A stretch of 64,000 nucleotides of DNA, taken from the NCBI RefSeq assembly GCF_029952525.1, contig NZ_JASAOF010000002.1, positions 372,001 to 436,000 of the forward strand, read 5' to 3'. Below the pieces are notes generated by a model. That model saw only the letters and a program-made list of their open reading frames with translations, did not search any database and was not told where the DNA came from. The translations under genes and the position numbers were made by a program. This stretch comes from Saccharopolyspora ipomoeae (GTDB lineage Bacteria; Actinomycetota; Actinomycetes; Mycobacteriales; Pseudonocardiaceae). Below, piece by piece: positions 8,985-19,775 of the stretch (position 1 is its first letter; every line of letters begins with the position of its first letter).

Positions 8985-9019
8985 CTGGCGTTTTTCACGT
9001 TTTGGCGAGAAACGCCCAG
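8985..9019. promoter_or_regulatory. Inverted repeat upstream of the aconitase promoter
   Basis: Arms CTGGCGTTTTTC and GAGAAACGCCCAG are complementary apart from one extra base and one mismatch, with a loop of about 10 bases. It lies just upstream of the predicted acnA -35 box. It could bind a regulator of acnA or act as a weak upstream terminator; the sequence alone does not decide. Confidence 0.4.
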
Positions 9020-9036
9020 AGTCAGGTCACCCTGTG

Positions 9037-9066
9037 TTGAGCGCCTTTATAGGACACGCGTACTGT
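9037..9066 (+). promoter_or_regulatory. Predicted housekeeping promoter of the aconitase gene
   Basis: TTGAGC at 9037-9042 and TACTGT at 9061-9066 are separated by 18 bases, a fair match to the actinobacterial vegetative -35/-10 pattern (TTGACn, TAnnnT). Transcription would start near 9073, giving a leader of about 90 bases before the GTG at 9165. Confidence 0.5.
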
Positions 9067-9082
9067 TAGCTGTGAAGAGCGC

Positions 9083-9120
9083 GAGTCCCCGCGCACGCTC
9101 AGCTGACGTGCGCGAGACTC
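9083..9120 (+). promoter_or_regulatory. Leader stem-loop in the aconitase 5' UTR
   Basis: GAGTC (9083-9087) pairs with GACTC (9116-9120), and CGCGCACG (9090-9097) pairs with CGTGCGCG (9107-9114), leaving a 9-base loop and a small internal bulge. It falls between the predicted transcription start and the ribosome site. A regulatory role is possible; no match to a known riboswitch is recognised. Confidence 0.45.
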
Positions 9121-9164
9121 GCAATCGTTCCCGAACTTGCGCCCGTCGCGAGATGGAGTTGAAC

Positions 9165-11963
<2,799 letters not shown>

Positions 11964-11992
11964 CCTGCATTATCCCTCGCAGGAATGTGAGA

Positions 11993-12042
11993 GACCGGGC
12001 CCGGTCCGGAGCCACAAGCTCCGGCTGGGTCCGGTCTTTCGT
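11993..12042 (+). terminator. Rho-independent terminator of the aconitase gene
   Basis: A stem of about 19-20 base pairs (11993-12012 against 12018-12036, few mismatches) with a CACAA loop is followed by TTTCGTT, 30 bases after the acnA stop. Strong GC stem plus short T run. Confidence 0.85.
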
Positions 12043-12158
12043 TCACTGACAAGACTCTGTGGTCTCTTTGCGTGGCGGTTCCGGAAGCGGAACCTGAGCG
12101 GCGGTGCCAGTTGCTTGCTCGGGGCAAGGAGAAAGCGCCTGCGGCGCTTGCTTGACGG

Positions 12159-12842
12159 TCAGGCTGGCAGGTTCGGGCGCCTGCAGACGTAGGTCCTGGC
12201 CGGGGGGACGTTGCGCCAGATCGTTCGGGTGGTCAGGACTTCGTCGAAGCTGACGTCGAGGCGACGGCGGAACTGGCGGGCGCCGTTCATGCCCAGGGCG
12301 TGCAGGTAGGCGAACGTGGTGAACGCGCCGCCCGGGGTGAGCACCGAGCCGACCTGCTGCAGGATGTCGTGCTGCAGCTTGGCCGGGAAGATCGACCACG
12401 GCAGGCCGCTGACGACCGCGTCCACCCGGTCGATGCCCGCATCCGCCAGCAGAGCGCCCAGGTGCGAGGCGTCGCCCTGGATGACCTCCAGCCACGGCAG
12501 TTCCCGGTCGAGGTGCTCGATCATGCCCGCGTCCAGCTCGATGGCCAGCTGGCGGCCACCAGCGGGCAGCCGGTCGGCGATGGCCGAGCTCAACGCACCC
12601 GTGCCCGGGCCGAGCTCCACGACCACCGGCTCACCGGTGCGCGGCACCACCGAGGCGATCTCGCGAGCCAGGTGCGGCGAACTGGGCGCCACCGCGCCGA
12701 CCTGGCCGGGCTTGCTCGCCGCGCGCTGCAGGAAGGTCCGGTAGTTCTGCAGCACCGATCCCCCGCCGCGGCCGCTCCCCGGCGCCTGCGCAGCGGGCGT
12801 CGTCGAGGTCTGCGGGCTGCTGGGCGTGTGCGATGAGGTCAC
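12159..12842 (-). CDS. SAM-dependent methyltransferase, phospholipid N-methyltransferase-like
   Basis: A 227-residue class I methyltransferase. After a Ser/Pro-rich N-terminus (residues 1-30), residues about 33-55 read LQNYRTFLQRAASKPGQVGA, then the SAM-binding glycine loop VVELGPGTGALS about residue 74, AIELDAGM (acidic residue for the ribose) about 99 and DAVVSGLPWSIFP about 140. The FLQRAASKPGQVGAVAPSSPHLAR opening and the GLPWSIFP motif resemble the PmtA phosphatidylethanolamine N-methyltransferase family, but rRNA dimethylases share parts of this pattern, so the substrate is open. GTG start with GGGAAGG 5-8 bases upstream. It converges on the acnA terminator. Confidence 0.75.
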   Translation of the reverse strand: MTSSHTPSSPQTSTTPAAQAPGSGRGGGSVLQNYRTFLQRAASKPGQVGAVAPSSPHLAREIASVVPRTGEPVVVELGPGTGALSSAIADRLPAGGRQLAIELDAGMIEHLDRELPWLEVIQGDASHLGALLADAGIDRVDAVVSGLPWSIFPAKLQHDILQQVGSVLTPGGAFTTFAYLHALGMNGARQFRRRLDVSFDEVLTTRTIWRNVPPARTYVCRRPNLPA

Positions 12843-13072
12843 GGATGCCTTCCCGATCGGTGCGGCCGGTCGTTGGTGCGCACCAGCCTATCGGGCGATG
12901 TGCGACCGGGCGCACAGCAGTGCCCCACACCACGCGGTGCGAGGAGATCGAGAAGTCGAGATCGGGTTTCCCGCAATTCGCCGAAACGAAACCGGCCGGT
13001 AGCGGAATGGGCGCGAAGACGGCGCCGGAAATGGTGTAACGAAATGCGTTCCGAGAACGATTGAAGAAGCTT

Positions 13073-13104
13073 CACGGGCTTGTCCCAGCGGGAACAAGCC
13101 CGTG
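13073..13104 (-). terminator. Perfect 11-bp stem-loop downstream of the 44-residue membrane protein gene
   Basis: CACGGGCTTGT (13073-13083) and ACAAGCCCGTG (13094-13104) are perfect complements around a 10-base loop. On the minus strand this lies 12 bases past the stop of the small gene and is followed by a pyrimidine-rich stretch, so it is most likely its terminator. Confidence 0.7.
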
Positions 13105-13116
13105 CGCGCGCTTACC

Positions 13117-13251
13117 TCAGGCGGTCTGCCCGGCGGGCTCGACGACTTGACCCGAAACCTCGCTGGGACGACGAACCCAGCTGGTCAGCGCTCCGGCCGC
13201 AGCCAGGAGAACGATCGCCTCGGCCGCGAGGGCCACCCACACCGTTGCCAC
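13117..13251 (-). CDS. 44-residue single-span membrane protein
   Basis: A GTG start at 13251 is preceded, on the minus strand, by an ideal AGGAGG ribosome site 6 bases upstream. The product has one hydrophobic helix (VWVALAAEAIVLLAAAGALT), a short basic patch (WVRRPSE) and a hydrophilic tail ending in VEPAGQTA. A perfect stem-loop follows the stop. The ribosome site, helix and terminator together argue that it is a real gene. An in-frame ATG at 13302 lacks a ribosome site. No family is recognised. Confidence 0.65.
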   Translation of the reverse strand: MATVWVALAAEAIVLLAAAGALTSWVRRPSEVSGQVVEPAGQTA

Positions 13252-13586
13252 TTCTTGCCTCCTCTCCACTGTCCTCCCCGCCTTCCGAACGCGCGCACGC
13301 ACACCCCCGCCCGAAGGCAGGTCGATCGGAAGAAGGTTTGGGTGATAACCCGGTACAAACCAATCCTAGGGCCGCGGTTCCCGAACACCCAAACCGGGCG
13401 GATGTAATGTGCGCGACACCCGAACAGTCGATTCGTGTGAGACCCTCTCCGTCACCCCTCCGGGGGATAGATGCAGGTGACGAAAGCGTGTGCGACGCAG
13501 GGGGAAACGGATGCCGCTCATCCCCTTAACGGAGTACCGGTCGTGCGACAATCCGCCGCAAGCACACCAGGGCCGAATCGAGGATC
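13252..13586. other. Divergent intergenic region between the small membrane gene and the TetR gene
   Basis: About 335 bases. It must hold the promoters of the leftward 44-residue gene and the rightward tetR. I see no well-matched -35/-10 pair or clean operator palindrome. From 13471 a 39-codon frame with a GGGGGA stretch just upstream runs into the TetR start with an ATGA overlap (stop 13588-13590). It might be a leader peptide or chance. Confidence 0.4.
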
Positions 13587-14246
13587 ATGACCACCACCGA
13601 CACGACGCCGCGACTGCGCGCGGACGCGCGCCGCAACCGGGACCGGATCATCAGCGCTGCTCAGGCCGTGTTCACCGAACGCGGTACGGAGGTGCCGATG
13701 GAGGAGGTCGCCCGCTCCGCCGGGGTGGGCGTGGGCACCCTCTACCGTCGGTTCCCCGACCGCGATTCCCTGATCCGGGCCGTTGCCCAGGACGCCTTCG
13801 CCACCGTCCTGGAGGACACCCGTGCCACCATAGAGCAGGAGCCCGACGCGTGGACCGCGTTGAGCCAGATCATGCACCGCGGCCTCGCGCTGCGCACCGT
13901 GGTCCGGCTCACGGTCCTGTCCTCCCGGGCCCGGGCGCTCATCAACGCCGACCCCAACACCGAGGCCGTCAACAAGCAGTTCCTGCAGCTGGTCGGCGAC
14001 CTCGTCCGGCGCGCCCAGGCCGACGGGAAGCTGCGCGACGACATCAGCACCGGTGACATCGCCGTGCTCAGCGGCCTCGCGCTGCAGGGCATGCAGGCGC
14101 TGCCCGAGGAGCTGCGCAGCCTCGCCCCCGCCCGCTACATCGCGGTGCTGCTCGACGGCCTGCGCGCCGAGAACAGCCGCCCGCTGCCGGGCAGGCCGAT
14201 CGAGGCCGACGAGGTCGTCATCCGCACGCCGGAGATCGAGCTCTAA
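13587..14246 (+). CDS. TetR/AcrR family transcriptional regulator
   Basis: A 219-residue regulator. The N-terminal helix-turn-helix spans about residues 14-60: RRNRDRIISAAQAVFTERGTEVPMEEVARSAGVGVGTLYRRFPDRDSLIRAV, a textbook TetR DNA-binding domain. The C-terminal ligand domain is not assignable. Its TAA overlaps the TAG of the convergent permease gene by 3 bases, so the two genes are packed tail to tail. It is a candidate regulator of the neighbouring pyrimidine cluster, but no operator was identified near it. Weak GAGG ribosome site. Confidence 0.9.
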   Translation: MTTTDTTPRLRADARRNRDRIISAAQAVFTERGTEVPMEEVARSAGVGVGTLYRRFPDRDSLIRAVAQDAFATVLEDTRATIEQEPDAWTALSQIMHRGLALRTVVRLTVLSSRARALINADPNTEAVNKQFLQLVGDLVRRAQADGKLRDDISTGDIAVLSGLALQGMQALPEELRSLAPARYIAVLLDGLRAENSRPLPGRPIEADEVVIRTPEIEL

Positions 14247-15583
14247 GCCCGACGCGCAGTGGTCGCGCGCAGCAGGTGGTAGCCGATGAGCGTGACCAGC
14301 GTGCCCAGGGCGATGCCGCTGAACTCGAACGACGGGGTGATCTGCAGCGACACCCCGCCGATGCCGGCGACCAGTCCGGCCGCCAGCGGCAGCAGGTTGA
14401 CCGGGTCGGCGAAGTCGACCCGGTTCTCCACCCAGATCTTGGCGCCGAGCAGGCCGATCATCCCGTAGAGCACGACGGTGATGCCGCCGAGCACACCGCC
14501 CGGCGTCGCGGCGATGATCGCGCCGAACTTCGGGCACAGGCCGAAGGCGATGGCCACGACCGCCGCCACCCAGTACGCGGCGGTCGAGTAGACGCGGGTG
14601 GCGGCCATGACGCCGATGTTCTCCGCGTAGGTGGTGGTCGGCGGTCCGCCGACGGCGCTGGACAGGGCGCTGGCGAACCCGTCGGCGAAGATCGCCCGGC
14701 CCAGGCTGCCGTCCAGCCGCGCCCCGGTCATCTGCTCGACGGCCTTGACGTGACCGGTGTTCTCGGCGATCAGCGCGATCACGGCCGGCAGCACGACGAC
14801 GATCGCGGCCAGGTCGAACGACGGCCCGTGCAGCTGCGGCAGCCCGAACCAGGGCGCGTCGCCGACGCCGCTGAGGTCCAGCCGCAGGTGGGTGCCGACG
14901 TTGCCGTCGGCGTCCGGCGCCGTGATCGGGCCGAAGACCACGTCGAACACCCAGGACAGCGCGTAGCCCGAGGCCAGGCCCAGGAACACCGCGATGCGCC
15001 CCCAGAACCCGCGCAGCAGGACGGTGGTCGCGAGCACGATCACCATCGTGATCAGCGCGATCCACTGGTCCTGCGGCCAGTAGGTCTCGGCGACCACGGG
15101 CGCGAGGTTGAAGCCGATCAGCATCACCACGGCACCGGAGACCGCGGGCGGCAGGATCCGGTGCACCGCCCCGGCACCGACGAAGTGCACGATCACCCCG
15201 ACCGCGCCGAGCACCAGCGCGCAGATCAGGATCGCGCCGGTCACCGCGGAGCTGTCGCCACCTCCGGCCCGGATGACGGTCACCGCGCCCACGAACGAGG
15301 CGCTGGAGCCGAGGTAGCTGGGGATCTTGCCCTGCACGATGAGCAGGAACAGGATCGTGGCCACGCCCGAGACCAGGATCGCCAGGTTCGGGTCGAGCCC
15401 CATCAGGACGGGGAAGACGAAGGTGGCGCCGAACATCGCCACCACGTGCTGGGCGCCGAGCCCGATGGTGCGCCCCCAGGAGAGGCGCTCGTCGGGAGCG
15501 ACGGCCTCCCCGGGGCGCGGCGTGCCGCCGTCGCCGTGCAGTCTCCACCCGATGCCGAGCCTGGCGCCCAATCCCTGCCGCAT
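14243..15583 (-). CDS. NCS2 family nucleobase:cation symporter (uracil/xanthine permease)
   Basis: A 446-residue membrane protein with about 14 helices. Two NCS2 hallmarks are present: AENTGHVKAVEQMTG (helix 8, proton/substrate Glu) about residue 260-275 and the GGPPTTTYAENIGVMAATRVYS stretch (helix 10, second Glu) about 300-320, the UraA-type pattern. It imports a nucleobase, probably uracil or a related pyrimidine, with H+. It is the last gene of the minus-strand pyrimidine/hydantoin unit, 111 bases after the LLM oxidoreductase. ATG with AGGAAGG 7 bases upstream. Substrate is inferred from context. Confidence 0.9.
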   Translation of the reverse strand: MRQGLGARLGIGWRLHGDGGTPRPGEAVAPDERLSWGRTIGLGAQHVVAMFGATFVFPVLMGLDPNLAILVSGVATILFLLIVQGKIPSYLGSSASFVGAVTVIRAGGGDSSAVTGAILICALVLGAVGVIVHFVGAGAVHRILPPAVSGAVVMLIGFNLAPVVAETYWPQDQWIALITMVIVLATTVLLRGFWGRIAVFLGLASGYALSWVFDVVFGPITAPDADGNVGTHLRLDLSGVGDAPWFGLPQLHGPSFDLAAIVVVLPAVIALIAENTGHVKAVEQMTGARLDGSLGRAIFADGFASALSSAVGGPPTTTYAENIGVMAATRVYSTAAYWVAAVVAIAFGLCPKFGAIIAATPGGVLGGITVVLYGMIGLLGAKIWVENRVDFADPVNLLPLAAGLVAGIGGVSLQITPSFEFSGIALGTLVTLIGYHLLRATTARRA

Positions 15584-15694
15584 GGCGCACCTTCCTGTTC
15601 CGCCCGCAGCGCGGGAACCCCGAATCGAGGCGGAACTCTACAAACCACCGCCCTTGTGATCGGCACCTCGGGCCGGGAATTCACGCGGAATTGA

Positions 15695-16693
15695 TCAGCG
15701 CAGCGCCGGGATGATCTTCTCGCCGTAGGCCCCGAGGGTGCCGTCGACGGCGTCGTGCATCGCGTAGATCGCGAACTGGTCGACCCCGATCTCGCGGAGT
15801 TCGGCGAGCCGTTCCAGGTGCGCGGCGGGCTCGCCGAGCAGGCAGAACCGGTCCACGATCTCGTCGGGCACGAACTCCGCGCTGGCGTTGCCGGCGCGGC
15901 CGTGGTGCGAGTAGTCGTAGCCGTGCCGGTCCTTGATGTAGTCGGTGAGCGCGGCAGGCACGGCACCACCGGTGTCGCCGTAGCGGGCGACGAGGTCGGC
16001 GACGTGGTTGCCGACCATGCCACCGAACCAGCGGCACTGCTCGCGCGCGTGCGCGAGGTCGTCGCCGACGTAGGCAGGAGCCGCCACGCACACGGTCACC
16101 TCGTCGGGATCGCGTCCGGCCCGCCGCGCGGCGTCGCGGACGTGCTCGACCATCCAGCGGGTCAGGTAGGGGTCGGCGAGCTGCAGGATGAACCCGTCGG
16201 CCTGGCGTCCGGCCAGTTCCAGGGCCTTCGGGCCGTAGGCGCCCATCCACACCGGCAGCCGCCCGTCGCGGACCCAGGGCAGGCGCACGGGTGTGCCGTT
16301 CGGGCTCGCCTCGCGGCCCTCCGCGAGATCCTTGATCACCGCCATCGCCTCGCCGAGCCGCGCCAGCGTGGCGGGGGTGCCGCCGGTGACGCGCACGGCC
16401 GAGTCACCGCGGCCGATGCCGCAGACGGTGCGCGGGCCGAACATGTCGTTGAGGGTGGCGAACAGCGAGGCCGTGACCGTCCAGTCCCGGGTGCTGGGGT
16501 TGGTCACCATCGGGCCGACGCGCAGCCGCTCCGTGGCGGCGAGGACCTGGCTGTAGATGACGAACGGTTCCTGCCACAGCACGCAGGAGTCGAAGGTCCA
16601 GCCGTGGGTGAAGCCCAGCGCTTCGGCCTGCCGCATCCGCTCGACCACCAGGGAGGCGGGCGGGTCGGTCTGCAGGACCACTCCGAAGTCCAT
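15695..16693 (-). CDS. LLM class flavin/F420-dependent oxidoreductase (TIGR03842-like)
   Basis: A 332-residue luciferase-like TIM-barrel oxidoreductase: MDFGVVLQTDPPASLVVERM start, RVGPMVTNPSTRDWTVTA about 78-95, GIGRGDSAVR about 114, VWMGAYGPKALELAGRQADG about 165-184, all typical of LLM proteins binding F420 or FMN. I recall the subgroup linked to hydantoinase/pyrimidine clusters in actinobacteria. It starts 10 bases after the dihydropyrimidinase stop, so it is in the same operon. It could reduce or open the pyrimidine ring, since no PydA-type dehydrogenase gene is in the cluster and RutA, a known pyrimidine oxygenase, is also an LLM protein. The reaction is not proven. Confidence 0.82.
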   Translation of the reverse strand: MDFGVVLQTDPPASLVVERMRQAEALGFTHGWTFDSCVLWQEPFVIYSQVLAATERLRVGPMVTNPSTRDWTVTASLFATLNDMFGPRTVCGIGRGDSAVRVTGGTPATLARLGEAMAVIKDLAEGREASPNGTPVRLPWVRDGRLPVWMGAYGPKALELAGRQADGFILQLADPYLTRWMVEHVRDAARRAGRDPDEVTVCVAAPAYVGDDLAHAREQCRWFGGMVGNHVADLVARYGDTGGAVPAALTDYIKDRHGYDYSHHGRAGNASAEFVPDEIVDRFCLLGEPAAHLERLAELREIGVDQFAIYAMHDAVDGTLGAYGEKIIPALR

Positions 16694-16703
16694 CTCCGCC
16701 TCC

Positions 16704-18098
16704 TCAGGTCAGGTAGCCGCAGGCGTCGCGGTGCAGGAACCGTCCGCGTCCCGGTCGTCCGCGGTACTCGCCGTCGTCGACGATCACCTCGCCGCGGGAC
16801 AGGACGGTGCGGGCCCGGCCGATCACGCGCCTGCCCTCGTAGGCGTTGTAGTCGACGTTCATGTGGTGGGTCTCGGCGGAGAGCACCTGCTCGGCGTCGG
16901 GGTCGTAGAGCACCACGTCGGCGTCGGAACCGGGCGCGATGGTGCCCTTGCGCGGGTGCAGCCCGAACATCCGCGCCGGAGCGGTGCACGCCAGTTCCAC
17001 CCAGCGGCGGCGGCTGATGCGGCCGGCGACCACGGCGTCGTGCAGCAGGTCCAGGCGGTTCTCCACGCCGGGCATCCCGTTGGGGATCTTGGAGAAGTCG
17101 TCGCGCCCGAGGTCCTTCTGGCCCGCGAAGCAGAACGGGCAGTGATCGGTGGAGACCACCGAGAGGTCGTCGGTGCGCAGCGCCCGCCACAGCGCCGCCT
17201 GGTGCTCGACGGGGCGCAGCGGGGTCGAGCAGACGTACTTGGCCCCGTCGAATCCCGGTGCGTCGAGCTCGTCGACGGTCAGGAACAGGTACTGGGGGCA
17301 GGTCTCGCCGAAGACGTTGTGGCCCTCGTGGCGGGCGCGGGTGATCTCGGCGACCGACTCGGTGGCCGAGACGTGCACGACGTACAGCGGTGATCCGGCC
17401 ACTTTGGACAGCTGGATGGCGCGGTGGGTGGCTTCGGCTTCCAGCAGCGGGTGGCGGACGCGTCCGTGGTGCTTCGGGTCGGTCAGCCCGGCGTCGAGCG
17501 CCTGGCGGACCAGGACGTCGATGGCGATGCCGTTCTCGGCGTGCATCATGATCAGCGCGCCGTTGTCGGCGGCCCGCTGCATGGCCCGCAGGATCTGCCC
17601 GTCGTCGCTGTAGAACACGCCGGGGTAGGCCATGAACATCTTGAAGCTGGTGATCCCCTCCCCCACCAGCGCGTCCATCTCCTTGAGCACGCCGTCGCCG
17701 ACGTCGGAGAGGATGCCGTGGAAGCCGTAGTCGATGGCGCAGCGGTCGTCGGCCTTGGCGTGCCAGGTCTCGACGCCCTCGCGCAGCGTGCGACCGACGG
17801 GCTGGATGGCGAAGTCGATGATGGTGGTCGTGCCGCCCCAGGCCGCGGCGCGGGTGCCGGTCTCGAAGGTGTCCGAGGCGTAGGTGCCGCCGAAGGGCAT
17901 CTCCATGTGGGTGTGGGCGTCGACCCCGCCGGGGATGACGTAGCGGCCGGTCGCGTCGAGCACCGCGTCGGCGGTCCACTCCCGCGCCAGCGCGGGGGTG
18001 GCGATGGCGGCGATCTTGTCGTCCTCGATGAGGACGTCGGCCTCGGTCTCCTCGGTCGCGGTGATCACCAGGCCACCGCGGATGATGGTTCTGCTCAT
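16704..18098 (-). CDS. Dihydropyrimidinase / D-hydantoinase
   Basis: A 464-residue cyclic amidohydrolase that opens 5,6-dihydrouracil/dihydrothymine or hydantoins to N-carbamoyl amino acids. Binuclear metal ligands are visible: H62-x-H64 (GGVDAHTHMEMP), the carboxylated-type Lys K153 (TSFKMFMAYPG), H186 (MMHAENG), H242 (VVHVSAT) and D318 (STDHCPF). The length equals the family norm. ATG 18098 follows a GGAG-type site and lies 11 bases after the upstream amidohydrolase. Step 2 of reductive pyrimidine degradation; hydantoin substrates are also possible. Confidence 0.93.
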   Translation of the reverse strand: MSRTIIRGGLVITATEETEADVLIEDDKIAAIATPALAREWTADAVLDATGRYVIPGGVDAHTHMEMPFGGTYASDTFETGTRAAAWGGTTTIIDFAIQPVGRTLREGVETWHAKADDRCAIDYGFHGILSDVGDGVLKEMDALVGEGITSFKMFMAYPGVFYSDDGQILRAMQRAADNGALIMMHAENGIAIDVLVRQALDAGLTDPKHHGRVRHPLLEAEATHRAIQLSKVAGSPLYVVHVSATESVAEITRARHEGHNVFGETCPQYLFLTVDELDAPGFDGAKYVCSTPLRPVEHQAALWRALRTDDLSVVSTDHCPFCFAGQKDLGRDDFSKIPNGMPGVENRLDLLHDAVVAGRISRRRWVELACTAPARMFGLHPRKGTIAPGSDADVVLYDPDAEQVLSAETHHMNVDYNAYEGRRVIGRARTVLSRGEVIVDDGEYRGRPGRGRFLHRDACGYLT

Positions 18099-18109
18099 CG
18101 CGGTCTCCT

Positions 18110-18952
18110 TCAGGGCCGGGTCAGCGGCTCGTAGGCATCAGGGCGGCGGTCGCGGTAGAAGGCCCACGTGCGGCGGACCTCGTCGATGATCCCCAGGTCG
18201 AGGTCGCGGACCAGCAGTTCCTCGTCGGTGTCGCTCGCGGGTTCGCCCACGAACCGCCCGTAGGGGTCGACGAAGTAGCTGGTGCCGTAGAAGTCGTTGT
18301 CGCCGTACTCCTCGACGCCGACGCGGTTGATGGCGGCGATGAAGTACTCGTTGGCGACCGCGGCGGCCGGTTGTTCGAGCTTCCACAGGTAGGACGACAG
18401 ACCGCGGCTGGTGGCCGAGGGGTTGTACACGATTTGTGCGCCCGCGAGGCCGAGCGCGCGCCAGCCCTCCGGGAAGTGCCGGTCGTAGCAGATGTAGACG
18501 CCGACGCGGCCCGCGGCGGTGTCGAAGACGGGCCAGCCGAGGTTGCCGGGGCGGAAGTAGTACTTCTCCCAGAATCCGGGCAGGTGCGGCAGGTGGTGCT
18601 TGCGGTACTTGCCGAGGTAGCTGCCGTCGGCGTCGATCACGGCGGCGGTGTTGTAGTGGAAGCCGGGGCCGTCGATCTCGAAGACCGGCACGACGATGAC
18701 CATCGACAGCTCCCGGGCCAGCGCGCACATGCGCTGCACCGTCGGGCCGTCCGGCACCGCTTCGGCCCACCGGTGGTGCTGGTCCTCCTGGACCTGGCAG
18801 AAGTAAGGCGCGTTGAACACCTCCTGGAACCCGATGATGCGCGCGCCCTGTGCGGCGGCGGCTCGGGCGTGCTGCTCGTGCGCGTCGACCATGCTGGCGG
18901 TGTCCCCGGTCCACTTGGCCTGCACCAGCGCTGCGCGAACGATGTCGGGCAT
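18110..18952 (-). CDS. Nitrilase-superfamily amidohydrolase, beta-ureidopropionase type
   Basis: A 280-residue carbon-nitrogen hydrolase with the catalytic triad E44 (GFQEVFNAPYF), K118 (GKYRKHHLP) and C155 (GVYICYDRHFPEGWR). In the dihydropyrimidinase operon it would hydrolyse N-carbamoyl-beta-alanine to beta-alanine, CO2 and NH3. The start is ATG 18952 (MPDIVRAALVQAKW) with an AAGGGG site; the frame stays open 34 codons further upstream but without family similarity. First gene of the minus-strand operon, so its promoter should lie in 18953-19154, which otherwise holds nothing I recognise. Confidence 0.9.
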   Translation of the reverse strand: MPDIVRAALVQAKWTGDTASMVDAHEQHARAAAAQGARIIGFQEVFNAPYFCQVQEDQHHRWAEAVPDGPTVQRMCALARELSMVIVVPVFEIDGPGFHYNTAAVIDADGSYLGKYRKHHLPHLPGFWEKYYFRPGNLGWPVFDTAAGRVGVYICYDRHFPEGWRALGLAGAQIVYNPSATSRGLSSYLWKLEQPAAAVANEYFIAAINRVGVEEYGDNDFYGTSYFVDPYGRFVGEPASDTDEELLVRDLDLGIIDEVRRTWAFYRDRRPDAYEPLTRP

Positions 18953-19154
18953 CGGCGAAACCCCTTGCTCGCTCGGACCCCCGCCGGATCTCAGCGGATG
19001 GGAACGAACGTAGGCCCGGCGGTGAACACCCGCAATCACCGACCGGACACGCACGGTGATCGACGGCGGGCGTGCGGGGCCGCTGCGTGGGACGACGGGT
19101 TCGGGGCCGGTTCCGGGAATTCGCCCGGCCGGATCACCCGCCGGTGTGCCGGGC

Positions 19155-19559
19155 TCACTCCCACCAGGGGCGGTAGCCGACGCCGTGCTTGTTGGCGCGG
19201 TCGAGGTCGCGGCGCATGGCGCGGGTGTCCCGGGCGACGCCCGGTGGGAACCCGTGCTTGATGGCGCGGTGCTCGCCGGTCTCGCCCATGTAGCACAGCG
19301 AGTAGAACAGCCCGACCAGCACGCCGAGGGTCAGCGAGCTCAGCCGGATCGACAGCGGACCGGGCACCAGCATGAGCACGGCGCAGAACGGGGCGAGCTG
19401 GGTCAGCGCGCGGGCGATGTGGCGCAGCACCCACGTGCGGCAGGTGACGTCGTGCAGCACCCACTCGGCGCACCGGTCCGGCAGCTTGCCTCCGAAGGCG
19501 TACCAGACCCATTGCGCCGGATTGGGTCGCGTCCTCGGCGCGGGCGGGGTGGTCGCCAT
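19155..19559 (-). CDS. DUF5313 family membrane protein
   Basis: A 134-residue protein matching the pattern I recall for DUF5313: WVWYAFGGKLPDRCAEWVLHD (22-42), a central pair of hydrophobic helices (LTQLAPFCAVLMLVPGPLSI and LTLGVLVGLFYSLCYMGE) and a conserved polar tail rich in His/Arg ending GYRPWWE. It is probably an inner-membrane protein with two helices. Function unknown. ATG 19559 is the natural start. It stands alone, with a 200-base gap on each side. Confidence 0.8.
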   Translation of the reverse strand: MATTPPAPRTRPNPAQWVWYAFGGKLPDRCAEWVLHDVTCRTWVLRHIARALTQLAPFCAVLMLVPGPLSIRLSSLTLGVLVGLFYSLCYMGETGEHRAIKHGFPPGVARDTRAMRRDLDRANKHGVGYRPWWE

Positions 19560-19775
19560 GGCTCCAGGTTAGTCCTCGTCGCGGGGCTGCTCGGCGGTCC
19601 GTTCGGCCGCTGCGGCAGATCCTATGCACCGGTTTCCCGGCGACATGACGCGACCACCGGAGGTGATGTGAGACACATTCGGGTGAAGTCGCGCCACGCT
19701 CGCGGGTGATGCGCGTCCCCCTAGTAACGAGGGATTGCGGGAGCTCGATACCGCAGGCAGATAGGGGAGGACAAA

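Noticed and set aside
8597-9164. tRNA or other structured RNA gene in the gap before aconitase
   Set aside because: No cloverleaf or T-loop (GTTCRA) box was found; only a small peptide gene and regulatory repeats are supported.
13080-13529. A 149-codon plus-strand frame over the 44-residue membrane gene
   Set aside because: It starts inside a perfect stem-loop, is Arg/Pro/Ser rich and opposes a better-supported small gene with an AGGAGG site.
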